DNA from: Verticillium longisporum
Lineage: Eukaryota > Ascomycota > Sordariomycetes > Glomerellales > Plectosphaerellaceae
Direction: 5' to 3'
NCBI GenBank assembly: GCA_019188255.1
Contig: JAETXT010000010.1
Location: 3,570,133-3,634,132, forward strand
DNA length: 64,000 nucleotides
A program made the position numbers and the translations under genes. The notes beneath the pieces are model-generated. The model had not been told where the DNA came from. It made no database searches and was given only the letters and a program-made list of their open reading frames with translations. Below are positions 10,852-22,938 of this stretch, piece by piece; within the stretch, counting starts at the first letter, position 1, and each line of letters starts with the position of its first letter.

Positions 10852-13800
10852 AATGGTGCTTGTTAGAGAGCGTGGTGTCGCTGGGGGAATACTCGGCTTG
10901 TAGGTGGACGGGATGGAGGCAAAGAGACAGATGGGCATGTGCCCCGGCACGGAAAGAGAATGACGTGGAGCTGAGGATGGCTACGAAACTGAGCCGTGTA
11001 TACAGCTAGAGCGAGGCGTGTGTACATATCATCTTTTTTTTTTGTTTCTGACGGCGCGAGGAATACACTGGTTGCAGTTCGCCCATGGCCTCGATGAATG
11101 CCGTGTATGGTCATGTGGTCACTCTACATACAAAGGCGTCGATATGCACCTCGACAAGTCGGAGGAGACGAATGGCGATGGAAACGATACAACAACCTCT
11201 GCTCTGCCACGACATGGAGCACGACGTCGGTAACCCTTGGAAATACGGTACAAACAGAGACGGCCACGGCTGATGAAACGATCACGCTGCCACTCGATTC
11301 GCAGCCTCGTTTTTATAGCCCAAAGCTCATGCGTAAACCGTAGCGAGGTTTCATATCCTCAATACATCAGAAGCCCCAGAGAGGGCAAGATTGAATGGCG
11401 GCGGTGTTGAGACGCGGGGAAGCAAACCGAATATTCTCTTTCATGTGCTGCCCCTTCGTGCCAGATGGGCGAGCGGGACCGAAAAGTTACCTGGATTCCT
11501 CGCAAAAGGCTGATGAATGGAGTATCACAGCTGGCTAGATACATCGCTCTCAGCCCGCGAGCTCTGGCCATGAGGCCGCTGCTGTGTTGTCTATTTCCAT
11601 GGTCCTGTACAGGCTCCGTTTGGAGGCCTTCTCGACTTCGTCACATGTGTACGACACAAGACCCCAGAGCTTGATGGCGCATGATCCGCGTCCGTCAATA
11701 GGGCCTGGAAGATAACGCTCTGTCATCTCTGATCAGAATGTCAGCTTCTACAGCCTGAACATCTGCCTCGGCTTGTGGGTATCGGTGTCAGTCAAGCATC
11801 TCTTGTCGGCTGTCAAGCTCCATTTTGAGTACGATTGTTGTTAAAATCTGCCAGGTGTTCCTTCGCATTCCCTTGTCTTCGGAACCTGTCCCTGACTTGT
11901 ACTCAGCCTGAGTTGGGTAAAAGGCTTGCTTGCCATGCCTGCAGCTGGATGATCGCGCTTCTGGAGCAGGCCCCTGCGATGACTGTTGCTTTGCTTGCTT
12001 TCATTTCAGGGTCTGCAAGCTCAGACCTTCAGGCCTAGCTAAATCGGTATCAGCTGTCAATTGTCGGTTCGGGCTTGTTGAGCGGTGATGTTAGGGTGAC
12101 TGTTTTCGATTCAGCCTTGCCCGTCATCACGTTGAATAATTCCGTTCCGCACTGTTGGGATCGGGTCGACAATCGAAAGGCTAGATGATCGGCTTGAGCA
12201 TCAAGACCATCCAATTCCCGAGCGGCTGAGCATCCTCCAACATGTTTGCCTTTCATGTGTCTGATTATTTCTTGCTCCTTGGTCTCGCTCGGTGTCGCTT
12301 CTCAGCCCATCCTTATCAGACCGGTGATGTTCTGACTCAGGAGATGGTTCCATTGGTCTGCCGTCGTCATCCGTGCACGAGACTGGTAGCATCAACCATG
12401 AATGCGATGCAACATTAATGGAATTACGGCCTTACATCCAGCCGCCCTCCGAGTCAACAGCCAACCGACCACAGCATCTGTTTCCCAAATTTATGTCTCA
12501 GACGCATTGGCATGCTTTTCTTTGCTCCGAGGTTAGGATTTTGCAGCATTTATATGAGAACCATTTATTTACAAAAATTGCCGAAAGGACCCATGTCGAA
12601 TTAGCGTTCGCCAAATCTCCAACAGACATTTGGATGCCGCTTAATCAGCTAGGAAACCCCTTATCGGTGAAGCAGGCCGAGCAGCGCCACCACCAAAGGC
12701 GTTGAAGCCCGAAACAATAATTTGACGCCAACATATCCAGATGCTGGGAGGGGGGCACGGGCTTCCCAGGCGCCCGCCGCCCATTGTAGTGAAGGTGTTC
12801 ATATATGAGGTAGCCATGAAGGCATTGTGCCGCATGTCAAGTAAGTGAGATAACTAGGTTGACATAGTGACGCGAACACCAGGCGAAGGAACACAAACCC
12901 AATCGATCACTTCACATCATGACCCGAGCCGGAAGCTTTGACGGCGGCCGTGACGATGTGCACGCTGGAACTGCTATTCTCGGCCGAGCATCATTCGCAC
13001 TGCTCTGCAGTTTTCAGACGCCCCTGCCTGGCATTGAGTTCAAGACTATCCATAAATAGGTCGTCTTCCATATTAGAAAGCAGGTGCGCCAGAAGTATGA
13101 CCTGCCTCGTTGTGACAGAAACGCGTGGATACATGGAAGATTCGATTCAAAGGCTAACTGGAAGCAGTGCACGGAGATTCATCGCAGGCAAACTGAAGGT
13201 TCATCAACCCTCAGAACAGCCCACCAAATCACCCCTAGCCCTGGCCATTCGCGCTATCCCAGGGACATCTCGCATCAGAATAAGGTTTGGTAGTCAGTCG
13301 CCAGTCCACATTCGAACAACCCCTGTTCAGAAACACGTTGCCTCCTGTCCCGGCCGAGTAAGGTATGTCAGACCACAGCTGAGCTCTCTGGGCAAGGGTC
13401 CAAAGTAACACACAGTGACTGAGGGTCATGTCCGTGGTCACTGCAGTCCCACGGCTTTGAGAACAATCGATTGAAGCAACAACGCGCGGCACCATTCGCC
13501 ACGGACGGTTTCCAATTCCCTTGGCATGTTGACACAGGTCTTCTGTCACAGAGCGACCTGTCCATCGACCACCGTCCAAATGGAGTTGAACCAGGTCTCC
13601 ATTGAGTTAACGAGCCGTTCGACAAGATGGTGGCCATCATACTGTATGGCTATGAAGCCCCTGCTACCTATCATTTCTCATGGAGTACCGTCTCTCGTTA
13701 TTCTTGGCTGAATCGGCAGTCGGCATGTATCCAGGTTCTTTGTCGGATCCTTCCAGGAACCCAGTTCAAACGCATCTCCGAGAATGCTGTTCATCCAGTA

Positions 13801-14607
13801 CATCAGATGGGCTACTACAGCGCCTCGATGAGGGTACCATCGGACGCTTCTACCATCGTTCAATAACAGGTAGATCTGCTGCCATCAAGACGTCCCCAAG
13901 GCGGCAAATATCGCTGCCTTTCCTTGCCCGTTGCAATGTGACCGTCGCATGGCAAATGGCTACCATGTACGCATGTTCCGCATCCCCCTAGAAACCTCGT
14001 TATACGTACGTATAGGGCCACCGGTCCAAATCCTCAGCGAAAGCCTCCCGCGTATACGCAAAGTCTAACCTGACCCTTGTTACCCGCTGGACCCCCGCCC
14101 ACGCTTGGCTCAAAGAAGTAGGTAATCCCTTCTCATCGAACCGCTAAGAAGCGACCAGGCACTTGAAGTCGAGCCCGTTGAAGACTGGGGATTCGCTGTA
14201 CCCCTGGCGTCTAGACCGCAGCGGCTGGTGTACATGTATCATGTATAGCTGATCCAAGGGCGACGGATGACGGACGAACGTCGGGGTCAGTGCTCTACAG
14301 AAGACTTCGTGTCAGAGCCTCTAGATGTCAGGCCCCCTGGTTGTTGCAGTGATTTTCCGGACCCTTTTAAAGATTTGAGGATGAGAAATCTTCCGAATGG
14401 AGCTCCTTTGTGAGCATAACGAGAAACTGCTTGATGAAAAGCCAGCTGAATCCCCTGGCTTTCGGGTGGCGTTCGCAATGTAGCCAGATTTGTCTGCTCA
14501 ACGTCTTTCCTTGTGTCGCCTCTTACTCTTTCTGGTATTTCATATTGTTTCATCGACGAGGCTCGAAGTCCAACTATCTCTGCATTGGTCGTGGCGTTAT
14601 CAGTAAT
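10852..14607. other. Gene-poor stretch, possible decayed coding relic at 13.4-13.9 kb
   Basis: No intact gene is supported. On the minus strand from about 13863 to 13430 a single frame reads like protein (for instance YWMNSILGDAFELGSWKD and then SMETWFNSIWTVVDGQVAL) but is broken by TGA stops at 13678, near 13546 and near 13440. I do not recognise it. The rest is short unrelated frames. Confidence 0.4.
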
Positions 14608-16173
14608 ATGCTTACGACGTTTCTGAAAGCTGTCATAGCCGTGGCGGTCATAGCAAGCCCCGTCCTTGCAAAGACCTCTGGCGGACTCAACATCTACTGG
14701 GGCCAGTTTGGCGACCAGACCGATCGGTTAGCCAGCTACTGCGATGTGACTGGCGTCACCTCCGTCACGCTGTCTTTTGTCAACAAGTCACCAAGATATG
14801 GCAACGGATATCCTGGGATCAACTTTGCTGGCCATTGTGGTGCCCATTGCGGTGATGAGGAGTTCTACGTTTACCCGGCCAACGGTGGCAACACGGCACT
14901 CATCATGAACTGCGACACGATCAAGCAGGACATCCGATACTGCCAAAGCAAGGGCAAGAGAATCATACTGTCGGTCGGCGGACACTGCAAAAGCGCGCCG
15001 TGTGGTTATGATGTGCTAGAAGAAGACGAGGCCGAGGCCTTCGCCAAGCAGCTTCACTCCATCTTTGGTCCTTATGATCCCGGTTTCGACGGTCCTCGAC
15101 CCTTCGACATTGACGAGAATGGTCGGGTTGCTGTGGATGGGCTCGACTTTGATATTGAATTCAAGTATGGTAAGTCTCCAACGCTCAGAGAACTTCTGCG
15201 TCAAGTCCACGGGCTAAACCAGCGTCAACAGACAACCAAGCACCCTACATCAGGATGGTGGATGTTCTCCGGACTCTCAATCCTAGCTACTACATATCCG
15301 TGGCTCCCCAATGTCCTACCGGTGACGGATACTTTCAGCTGAAAGAACTCGTTTACGGCGCTCGCTTCGACGCGTTCTTCGTTCAGTTCTACAATAACCC
15401 CGGCTGCCAGGCCTCCGATAATATCACTTCTCTCTACGAAACATGGTCGACCGTTCTATCGGAGACCAGGTACAACGGCGAAGCCGAGTTGTTTGTAGGC
15501 GTACTGTCAGATCCCCTGGCAGGCGGTAGCGGCTATGTCGATTATGCTGCGTTGAGATACATGGTCTGCCAGCTCAGAGACAAGCGTCGGTTTGGAGGTC
15601 TATCCGTATGGGACGCAACCAGGGGCAGTTCAAACAGTGATATCGACGGTAACAACTTCAACGACTACGCGGCGCGTGCGTTAGAGTTTGACTGCGACTC
15701 GGTGGCCGCCCCGACACCAACCTTCACGAGTCGCCTCACATCCGCGGCAGCGGTTACCTCGTACGCTACCTGCTCTTCTCTGACCCCTGGACTTTTTGCT
15801 AACGCTTTTCCTTGGTAGTTCCGTCGAGCTAGTGACTAGCACCATGTTCGCTACGATCCTCCACACCACGACATCTTGCGGACCCGAGCACTGCGAAACC
15901 CAAGTCTTTGCAGAAACAATGCCCCTGTACACGGCCGTCTGTCCCGGCAAGAACGGCATCTTCTTCCATCTCCCAAGCCGTGCATCTGATGCTCTCGGTG
16001 CGGGCGAGGCCGCCCAAGCGACCCCTGCGGTCACGCCCGTGATTTCCGACCTTGCTGTCGATAAACAGAACGCACCGCCTATTCAGACAAGCACATCAGA
16101 TGCTGGAGCTAAACGAGTGGATATCATCAGCGTCATGACAGTGTCGATGATGGTCGCTGGGCTCCTGCTGTAG
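14608..16173 (+). CDS. Class III (GH18) chitinase, secreted and probably GPI-anchored
   Basis: The three exons 14608-15169, 15232-15760 and 15819-16173 encode 481 aa. A signal peptide (MLTTFLKAVIAVAVIASPVLA) precedes a GH18 barrel opening with GGLNIYWGQFGDQ. The catalytic DxxDxDxE motif is present as DGLDFDIE, just before intron 1, and the YYISVAPQCP and AFFVQFYNNP segments are typical of plant-type (class III) fungal chitinases. The C-terminus is a Thr/Ser-rich stalk followed by a hydrophobic tail (SVMTVSMMVAGLLL) with no basic residues after it, which fits a GPI-anchor signal. It hydrolyses chitin at the cell surface and probably acts in wall remodelling. Introns have good donors (GTAAGT, GTACGC) and branch points. 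The ATG at 14608 is preferred over upstream in-frame GTG codons because it directly precedes the signal peptide. Confidence 0.92.
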
Positions 16174-16626
16174 AGGAAAGGGACCTGTTATTTGGTTTGT
16201 TCTACGCGTTGCGCCCTTATTTGTTGGGATCGGAGCCTCAAAAGTGGTCAAAGTATGACTGGGAACCTTCTTTTTGTGCTAGGTGTGGGAGGTATGTCTC
16301 TACTAAAAAAAAGTGATTGGGCATCGCATGATGTCAATGCTAGATGGATGGGTCTTAGGAGGCGTTGGCGCAGGTTGGGCGGTTCGTAATCTAAAATCTT
16401 GCTATTATATGAGTAATGCCGTCAGCTTCGCCATGTTACATGTGAGATGAAGATGGTCGTAAGTTACAACATTCATTACGCTTTACTATCTAGCTCGGCA
16501 TGCAATACCGAACATGTGGTTCAACGCCCGCTATAACATCATGTGCTCCTCTACGTTGGCTCATTTGGCGCCAAAACAAAACAACCATGCTGTCACTCAT
16601 ATCCATCAAAGTCGTCGCCCAAATCA
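16174..16626. other. Intergenic between convergent genes
   Basis: Only 3' flanks are expected here; I see no gene. Confidence 0.6.
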
Positions 16627-18345
16627 TCAGAATGTCTTTTCCCAGGCTCCCCACCAGACACCAATGTTGGCCGCCACAACAAGGTCTAGCATCTTCATGC
16701 CTTCGCTGCTGACGATCAGCTTGCCCAACTTGGCTCGCTTCCCGCGGTTGCCTCCGCCAGCCTTTTCCCGCCCCAATGCCAACGCGTCGGTATCCCCATC
16801 AGCCCCGGTTCCGCGCATGAGCCTGCCAAGATGTCCGGCAATCTCCTGCTTCCGTGCCATGGCTTCTTCCTTGCCCTGATGGAATAACTCGCGGCCCGGC
16901 AGGTTGAACCGCAGCTCGCTCACGTCGGCAGCCCCCATGATCATCGCGGCGGCAGCCTCGATCTGCTCGGATGCTGTCCCTGGTACAAGAGGGTTGTAGC
17001 CGCCCGTACGGCCGGAGAGGGCGTGCCGCAGCTTGACGCTGCGTCCCCCGTTACCGGTGCGGAACTGACAGAGGCCGCCCCACGGCGATTCGAACATGTA
17101 GCCCTTCGGCCTGAGACCCAATCCAGGTCGTGTGATGGGGGCCGAGTCTAAGTCGACCGAGTTTGTTGAGGTGGCCGAGGTTGCTGAGACGGTACTCTTG
17201 GTGCGCGTGTGGCGGGGCTGCTGTTGCTGCTGGGCGTCCTTGTCGTTCATGGCAGACAATTTCTCACGGATACCGGCGGTCCACGACTTGGTGTAGGTCA
17301 TAAAGACGAGGCGTTTGAAGCCTGGTTCGCGGTCATCAGCGCGTGGTGGTGAGGCGGAGGTGCGGCCGATGGCGTCGGGGCTTTGACGGCTTGGCATGCC
17401 GCGGAACTTTGCGTAGCCGGAAGTCTCGAGTGTGATGTTGATATCCGGCTGAGGGGTATTGGCCTTGCGTCGTTGGTCTTGTGTCGACAAGCCGGCAGGG
17501 TCGTATGAGGTGTAAGAATAGGACTCATCGAGGGACGTCTCGAGCTGAGACGAGGACACGCGGCCGATGTTCCACTGGTGGCCCGTGTTGGGATCGCGGC
17601 GGATGATATGGAGGGTGTACGGGGTAGCAGTGGTGTTGTGGTACTTGATAGGCGAAGGGGACCGCGAGCGCGTTCGCTCGCGCGGCCTAGGTGCTGGGCG
17701 TTCTGGTAAAGGTGGTAAATTCCGGTCGAGGGGATGACGGCCTTCCACTGGCGATGGAGCTTCTCGCACGTCGTCTCGCGCACCTGATGGATCCTCTACG
17801 CTGTAGTATGTCCTGCCATCGCCTGTCCATCTGCGCGTGTCGATCTCATCTGTCGCCCGTTGCTGCTTGGCTTGGAAATTAGCGACAGCTACGCCGCTGT
17901 CCCTGACGGGCGACCTGTTGGCCGGTGACTGGTCGCGGGCGGGGGCTATCTGAGCGCCGGCTGGGAGAGGCTTTCTCTTGATCTGATTGGCGCTGCGGCC
18001 ACTCTCAATGCTCGACCTTGGGGTGTCGATGCTCCGCGTCGGCGCTTCACCAGGGAGCTCGAGGTGAATGTAGTAGAGCGAATTGGCGACATCATGCGAC
18101 GTGACATTCTTGACTTGAGGTTTTGAAGTGGAGAGGATGACGTCTGAGAGAAAGTATCAGTCTGAGACGTGAACGGCTGGTTGGTGGCGGCGTGCTGACG
18201 ACGCTGGCTCACCTCGGGTGCCCGGCACACGGGAGATGTATAGGGTGAGAGGGTCCTGTTTCTCCTCGGTTGGGTTGACTGGATACTGAGGAGGATTGGC
18301 GGCGAGGAAATTGAGTGAGGCGAGGGAGCGAGCCTCGACGGCCAT
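16627..18345 (-). CDS. Fungal protein of unknown function, Pro/Ser-rich with structured C-terminal half
   Basis: The two exons 18345-18213 and 18143-16627 encode 549 aa, joined at GAG|GTGAGC...CTCTCAG. The first exon encodes MAVEARSLASLNFLAANPP followed by YPVNPTEEKQDPLTLYISR. The middle is disordered, with an Arg/Ser-Pro run (about residue 200), a poly-Gln tract and Ser/Thr-rich stretches. More ordered segments are FKRLVFMTYTKSWTAGIREK and GYMFESPWGGLCQFRTGNGG, with a basic GKRAKLGKLIVSSEGMKMLD near the end. There is no signal peptide or clear membrane span. I do not recognise a named domain. Because the frame stays open across the whole span, with consistent codon use and correct splice phase, I consider it a real gene. 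Confidence 0.75.
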
Positions 18346-21300
18346 GGTTGTCGTGTGGCGGCCAGAGAGAAAGATTGCTGTCGGTGTTCCGTTGGTGTGT
18401 TGAGGTGAGATGCAGGGAAAGGACCCTGAGGCTTTAGCTTCCGTCGGTGTTGAGCCTTGGGAGGTTGCGCAGGCAACTACGAAGACTGCGGACCCAGGCG
18501 ATGGCGACTGCCGTGTAGATCGGACTTGGCAGTGCGTGAGTGTGAAAGAGGCGGCTCGTGGGGGTCTTTCGGCAGGATCAGATCGGAGAGGCCAAAGCCT
18601 GAAATGAGGTGTGTGTGTAAGAGAGAGAGAGAGAGGTTGAATTGGAGATGCACCGGTCAAAGGTCGTAAGGCCACGAGCGCAAGGGTGACTGAGCGGCGG
18701 GCAGTCGTAACTTATGAACGAGGGGACTAGGGCACGAACAGGGACGATATGAAGAACGAAGGGATACAACAGTGAGGTCAGAGAAGTGAAGAAGCACTGC
18801 CGATCGGAGACGCCAGCCTTGCATTAAGGTTCGTTGGGTGTGTCGCGGCCGTTATTTCGGGGAAGACGAAACAACAATGTCAGGGCGGGGCAGTAAAGCA
18901 ATAGATGATGGGCAATAAAGTCTTGGTGTCGCTTGGGGGGGAGGGGTTGGAGGAGGGGTGCGGGCGCCCTGGCGAGTCAAGACGTGTCAAAGAGGGGATT
19001 GTAAAGATTCGAGTGTCAGGTTCATGTGTATGGCGTATGGTGGTGTACGTCGTCTGGAGTGTCGTCTGGAGTGTCGTCTGGATTCCAATCTCTCGTCAAG
19101 TGGTCTCTTGGTCTGCTGTTCGTTGACGGCCGTCATGATGGGTCGTGGTGGTTGGGCCGATGGCGAAGACGTCGTCAGCTCAGCTGTTGTTCGTTACCTA
19201 GCGCGCCTTATAGAGTGGGCAGGCGCAACAGATGCTACCTACCCGACCCCTTTCCCTAATCTGGCGGTCAGGTCTCCAGGGCATCTGAGAAGGGGCGACG
19301 TGGAAAGTGTGGCTGTGCTCATCACGGCCCCCCCTTCTGGCTCCTCCTCTGGCTCCTCGCTTGATAGGCGGCCATTTGATCAACGTCCCATGGCCTGAAG
19401 CCGCCTCCCGAGAAAACAAACATAACCGTGTCGATCAACCCCAGTGATGCTGATGTATTGGGCCAAAAATCAGACAAGGTAGGTCCTGGGATGGGCGATC
19501 CATTCGTGAGTTGTCTTTGATGCGGTGTCCCGCCTCGCCCCTAACCAGGCCAGGGTTCCCAGGGCTTTGGGGGGTAGGATATTTCGGGGTCTGAGCAGCC
19601 CCTGAAGAACCAACCCTTCGGCCCCTGAAGGACATGACTTTGCGCGCTGAAGGCCCTGAAATTAGGTTGTCTTTGCCGAGCCAGCGGGTGTCCTGTGCGC
19701 ATTCGCCTGCACTGCACTGTGCCACGTCATCGCACTCGCCGCGGGTGACGCCCTCAAGCCACACCACAATAGTGCAGTGCTACAGTGCCATTTTGATGTT
19801 TCTGGCCGGTGCCTAGCAGTCTCAGCCCTAGAACGGCAGCTTAGTGATCCTGTCCTCTCCGCCTTGCCATTCATCGTCGTGGGTTCGTCGCTTCTTCATT
19901 GCCTCACTCGAAAGGGTCCATCGTCAATCTTTGGTATATCATCTCAGCCGTAATGTACCCACTCATCCCATCCCCCAATGCGTAGCTGGTTCTATTTCCA
20001 GCTACCGTACGCCAGGCCGACGAACCATCAACTTTGTCCGACGTGGCTCGTGGGCTCGCAATGTAAGACTTATGACCTCACCCAACGCAGGCCTAGTTCA
20101 GACACAGCCCCTGTGTGACTCTCCTTTCATCCTTCACCATCCACGTGACGGAGCGCAATACGGGATCCGTCACGTTGCCGGCACAGCAGTGGAAGGAAGG
20201 CCTTGAAAACCGTCCGCGATTCCCGGATGCCACGCGTCACAAACTACTTCGAACACGACCAACAGGAACGAACGGACCTCCGGGCTTGCCGACCTGAGTC
20301 CGACCTCCCGTCTGGTTATACATGCCATGCGGCGCGGTCATGCCGAGGATCGACCCCGGCCCCGAGCCAGAGTGCCTGAGTCGTCAGCCGCCGCACAGAA
20401 CAGCAATTTTTCACTTGCGAGAAACCCAATCTCGCCAGTCTCGGGGATGTGGGTTGGGCTGGGCAGCCTGCCAGTGGACTGTGACTCGAAGAAAGCTTTC
20501 GGCACTTACAGCTACATAGTAGACTTTCAGCACGCAGAGTTGCTTTGGCTGCCTGATGCCGTTTCATCTATCTGCCGGCTTGAACGTGACGCAAGCGCAG
20601 TCGTCTACAGCCCCGCGAATTGGCGCGCTTTCGCCTACCTGGAACAACCTGCCTCGTGACGAAAAATTGAGCCGAAGAGTGTTCCCTCGCTACGGCTGCT
20701 TCGCCGGCTGGCCATGAGGTAGGTGGAGCCCCATCATTCCGGCCGGCTCTCGATGACCGTAAGGGGGAGCGGTTGAGGACCATTAGGTCGAAGGCCGACC
20801 CGGCCTTTGCCTCCGACCAGAAAACAATCGAAGTTACAACGGCCGCGTATTCGGGTTACATTTCGTGACCTGCACTGCCCGGATTATGCCTTGTCCGCTG
20901 TCCACTTATGATTCGAACTCCAAACCTAGAGTCCTGTGCTCGCTTGGGTATGTCGTTGCCTCCGTTCTTTTCTTTTCAAGTTGGTCATGACATGCAGAGG
21001 AGATGCCAGAAACACAGTACCACAGCTGCCAGCATGTCGAGAATCGTTAACTCCGGTGTCCTCCTGGTCGGAACGCGGGCCATGTTTCCCTGCACCAACA
21101 GCACTACCTGCCATTGGCTCTGACCATCCCCATCTGGCAAAGCAGCGGGATTGAAATAACGCTAATGCAATTACTTTTCCACATCCAGATCTACCAAACC
21201 CCGGACGGACATGCTTGAATGCAGATCGAGCAAGAAAGTTCACGACTCATCCGGACTCAAGAGTCAGGGCGTCAGCAAGTTGAGATATTCCGCAACCCAA

Positions 21301-21424
21301 CGGGCTAAGTGATCTAGGATGGCCGGCTGATTTAAAGAGGACGACCGTGTCTGCAACCTCGGAAGTCTCGAAAGAGATCATAGAATTCCTCTTACGCCGA
21401 AATTTGCCGTTGATCTTTCAGACT
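18346..21424. other. Intergenic, 3.1 kb, no gene seen
   Basis: A (GT)n-(GA)n tract lies at about 18609-18636, near the start of the gene to the left. The remaining short open frames on both strands carry no motif I recognise. It may include the 5' region of the broken acetyltransferase gene. Confidence 0.55.
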
Positions 21425-22938
21425 ATGTCCACTACTCAGAGATCGCTGGCCTGGGCCGAAGTTGCGCCTTGAATCTGGCACCGAGATATCGATGAGGTCG
21501 AAACATTTTGGGCCCAGGCGGCCAGAGCTCACGACACGCAGGGGAGGAGACCTTTTGCCATAACTGGACACGCCTCGCTGCAGATCAACCAGGTGCCCTC
21601 AAGCTCACACAAGGATCTCAGCAGCTCTTTGAGAGAGGCCTGGTGCCGTATCCGCCATGACCATCCATCGGTCGCTTCCGAAGTAAATTATGATTTTGCT
21701 ACCGAGCGGTTCACGCGGAGCTACCACAGTCTTCAGATTGATGCTGAAAGGGAGGCGTGGCTATCATCAACTTTTATCGAAATCTCAAACGGCCAAACTG
21801 GTGTTGAATTTGCCAACTCTGATCCGCCAGCGCCCAGCCTGCCGACGCTTTTCGTCATCAACCCGCCTTCGCGTTGCGATGCATCGATCTATCCCGATCT
21901 CGTCTTTCGTGCTCCTCACGACACTGTCGATGGCGTCGGGACGCTATTGCTACTGAACAGTTTGTTGGAACATGCGTCTCGCATCTTCGAGCAGGATGTC
22001 AAAGATGTAACCCCCGAGTTCAACGTACTGAAACCCAGAACTTGAGTCCTTCTTATCGCGCGGCGGCTGGAGTTCCCCAACAATTCACACCAGCTCTACA
22101 GAAAAGAGTCGCCCAGATGACCGCAGAACATACCGCCTTCTCCAAGACGCGTGCGCCCGAACCGAAGCATTACCTTTCGCCGCCCTTTGTACATGGCGCT
22201 CAGTCACCTGGCCGGCATCAGCGAACTGACATCACCTTGGATTCTCAAACGTCGGCAAACATCCTCGCGGCCTGCAAAACACTTGGTGCAACCGTCACTC
22301 ACGCCGTGAACGCCGTGATTCCTATCGTTCTGCGGGATCTTGTCCCTGAAGACGCAAAGAAGGAGACATTTTACTTTCGCTGGGACCTGTTGCGCAATCT
22401 GAGGCCATTCTGCGCAGCGCCCTACAACTCGAGCAAGCATCCCGTCACGGCCTACCATTCGGGCTCGTGTTTCGCCTGCGACCTAGTGATCCCCCCGAAG
22501 ACAGACGGGAAGTCCTCCAAAGAGGATTTCAAACACGTTCTGCAGGAGATCCGCGCCTTGTATCGTCGCGTAGCCGACGACACTGAACATGGACTACTTG
22601 CCCCCGCTGTCTGGACCGCCTGGCTGCAGACTCTCCCAAAGGTTGAGAAGAGCCCTGGACTTGGACCACCGCCGTCTCCAAAGCTAGGCTTGACTCTGTC
22701 GAGTCTAGGCCGTGTAGATGGTATGCTGCCGTCCAAATTCGGTGCGTTTAGCGTGAGCAGGCCGTGGATCACCGGAGAGGAGATGCGCAACGGATTTGGA
22801 CTCTTCCTTACATCGCACCAAGGGCAGTTGAATCTTGCGGCGGCGTACAACGACGCTTGGCAAACTGAGGAGGCGGCACAGAATTTCCTGAAGGCGTGTT
22901 TGCGATTCTTGAGTACGGCGCTGGGTGTGGAGATCTGA
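21425..22938 (+). pseudogene. Broken O-acetyltransferase gene of the HxxxD type (Tri3-like family)
   Basis: The sequence resembles fungal acyl-CoA-dependent O-acyltransferases of the family that includes trichothecene 15-O-acetyltransferase (Tri3). Family members acetylate hydroxyl groups of secondary metabolites; the substrate here is unknown. The condensation-like active-site motif is intact (FRAPHDTVDG, near 21914). The first ATG in frame is at 21425, but codon 16 is a TGA stop (21470-21472) followed directly by conserved-looking sequence (IWHRDIDEVETFWAQ). A second lesion shifts the frame between about 22011 and 22045, after which the frame is open to the TGA at 22938. No in-frame ATG after the stop offers a good alternative start. 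With two independent lesions I call it a pseudogene; the shift alone could be a missing base in the C5 run at 22011-22015. Confidence 0.7.
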
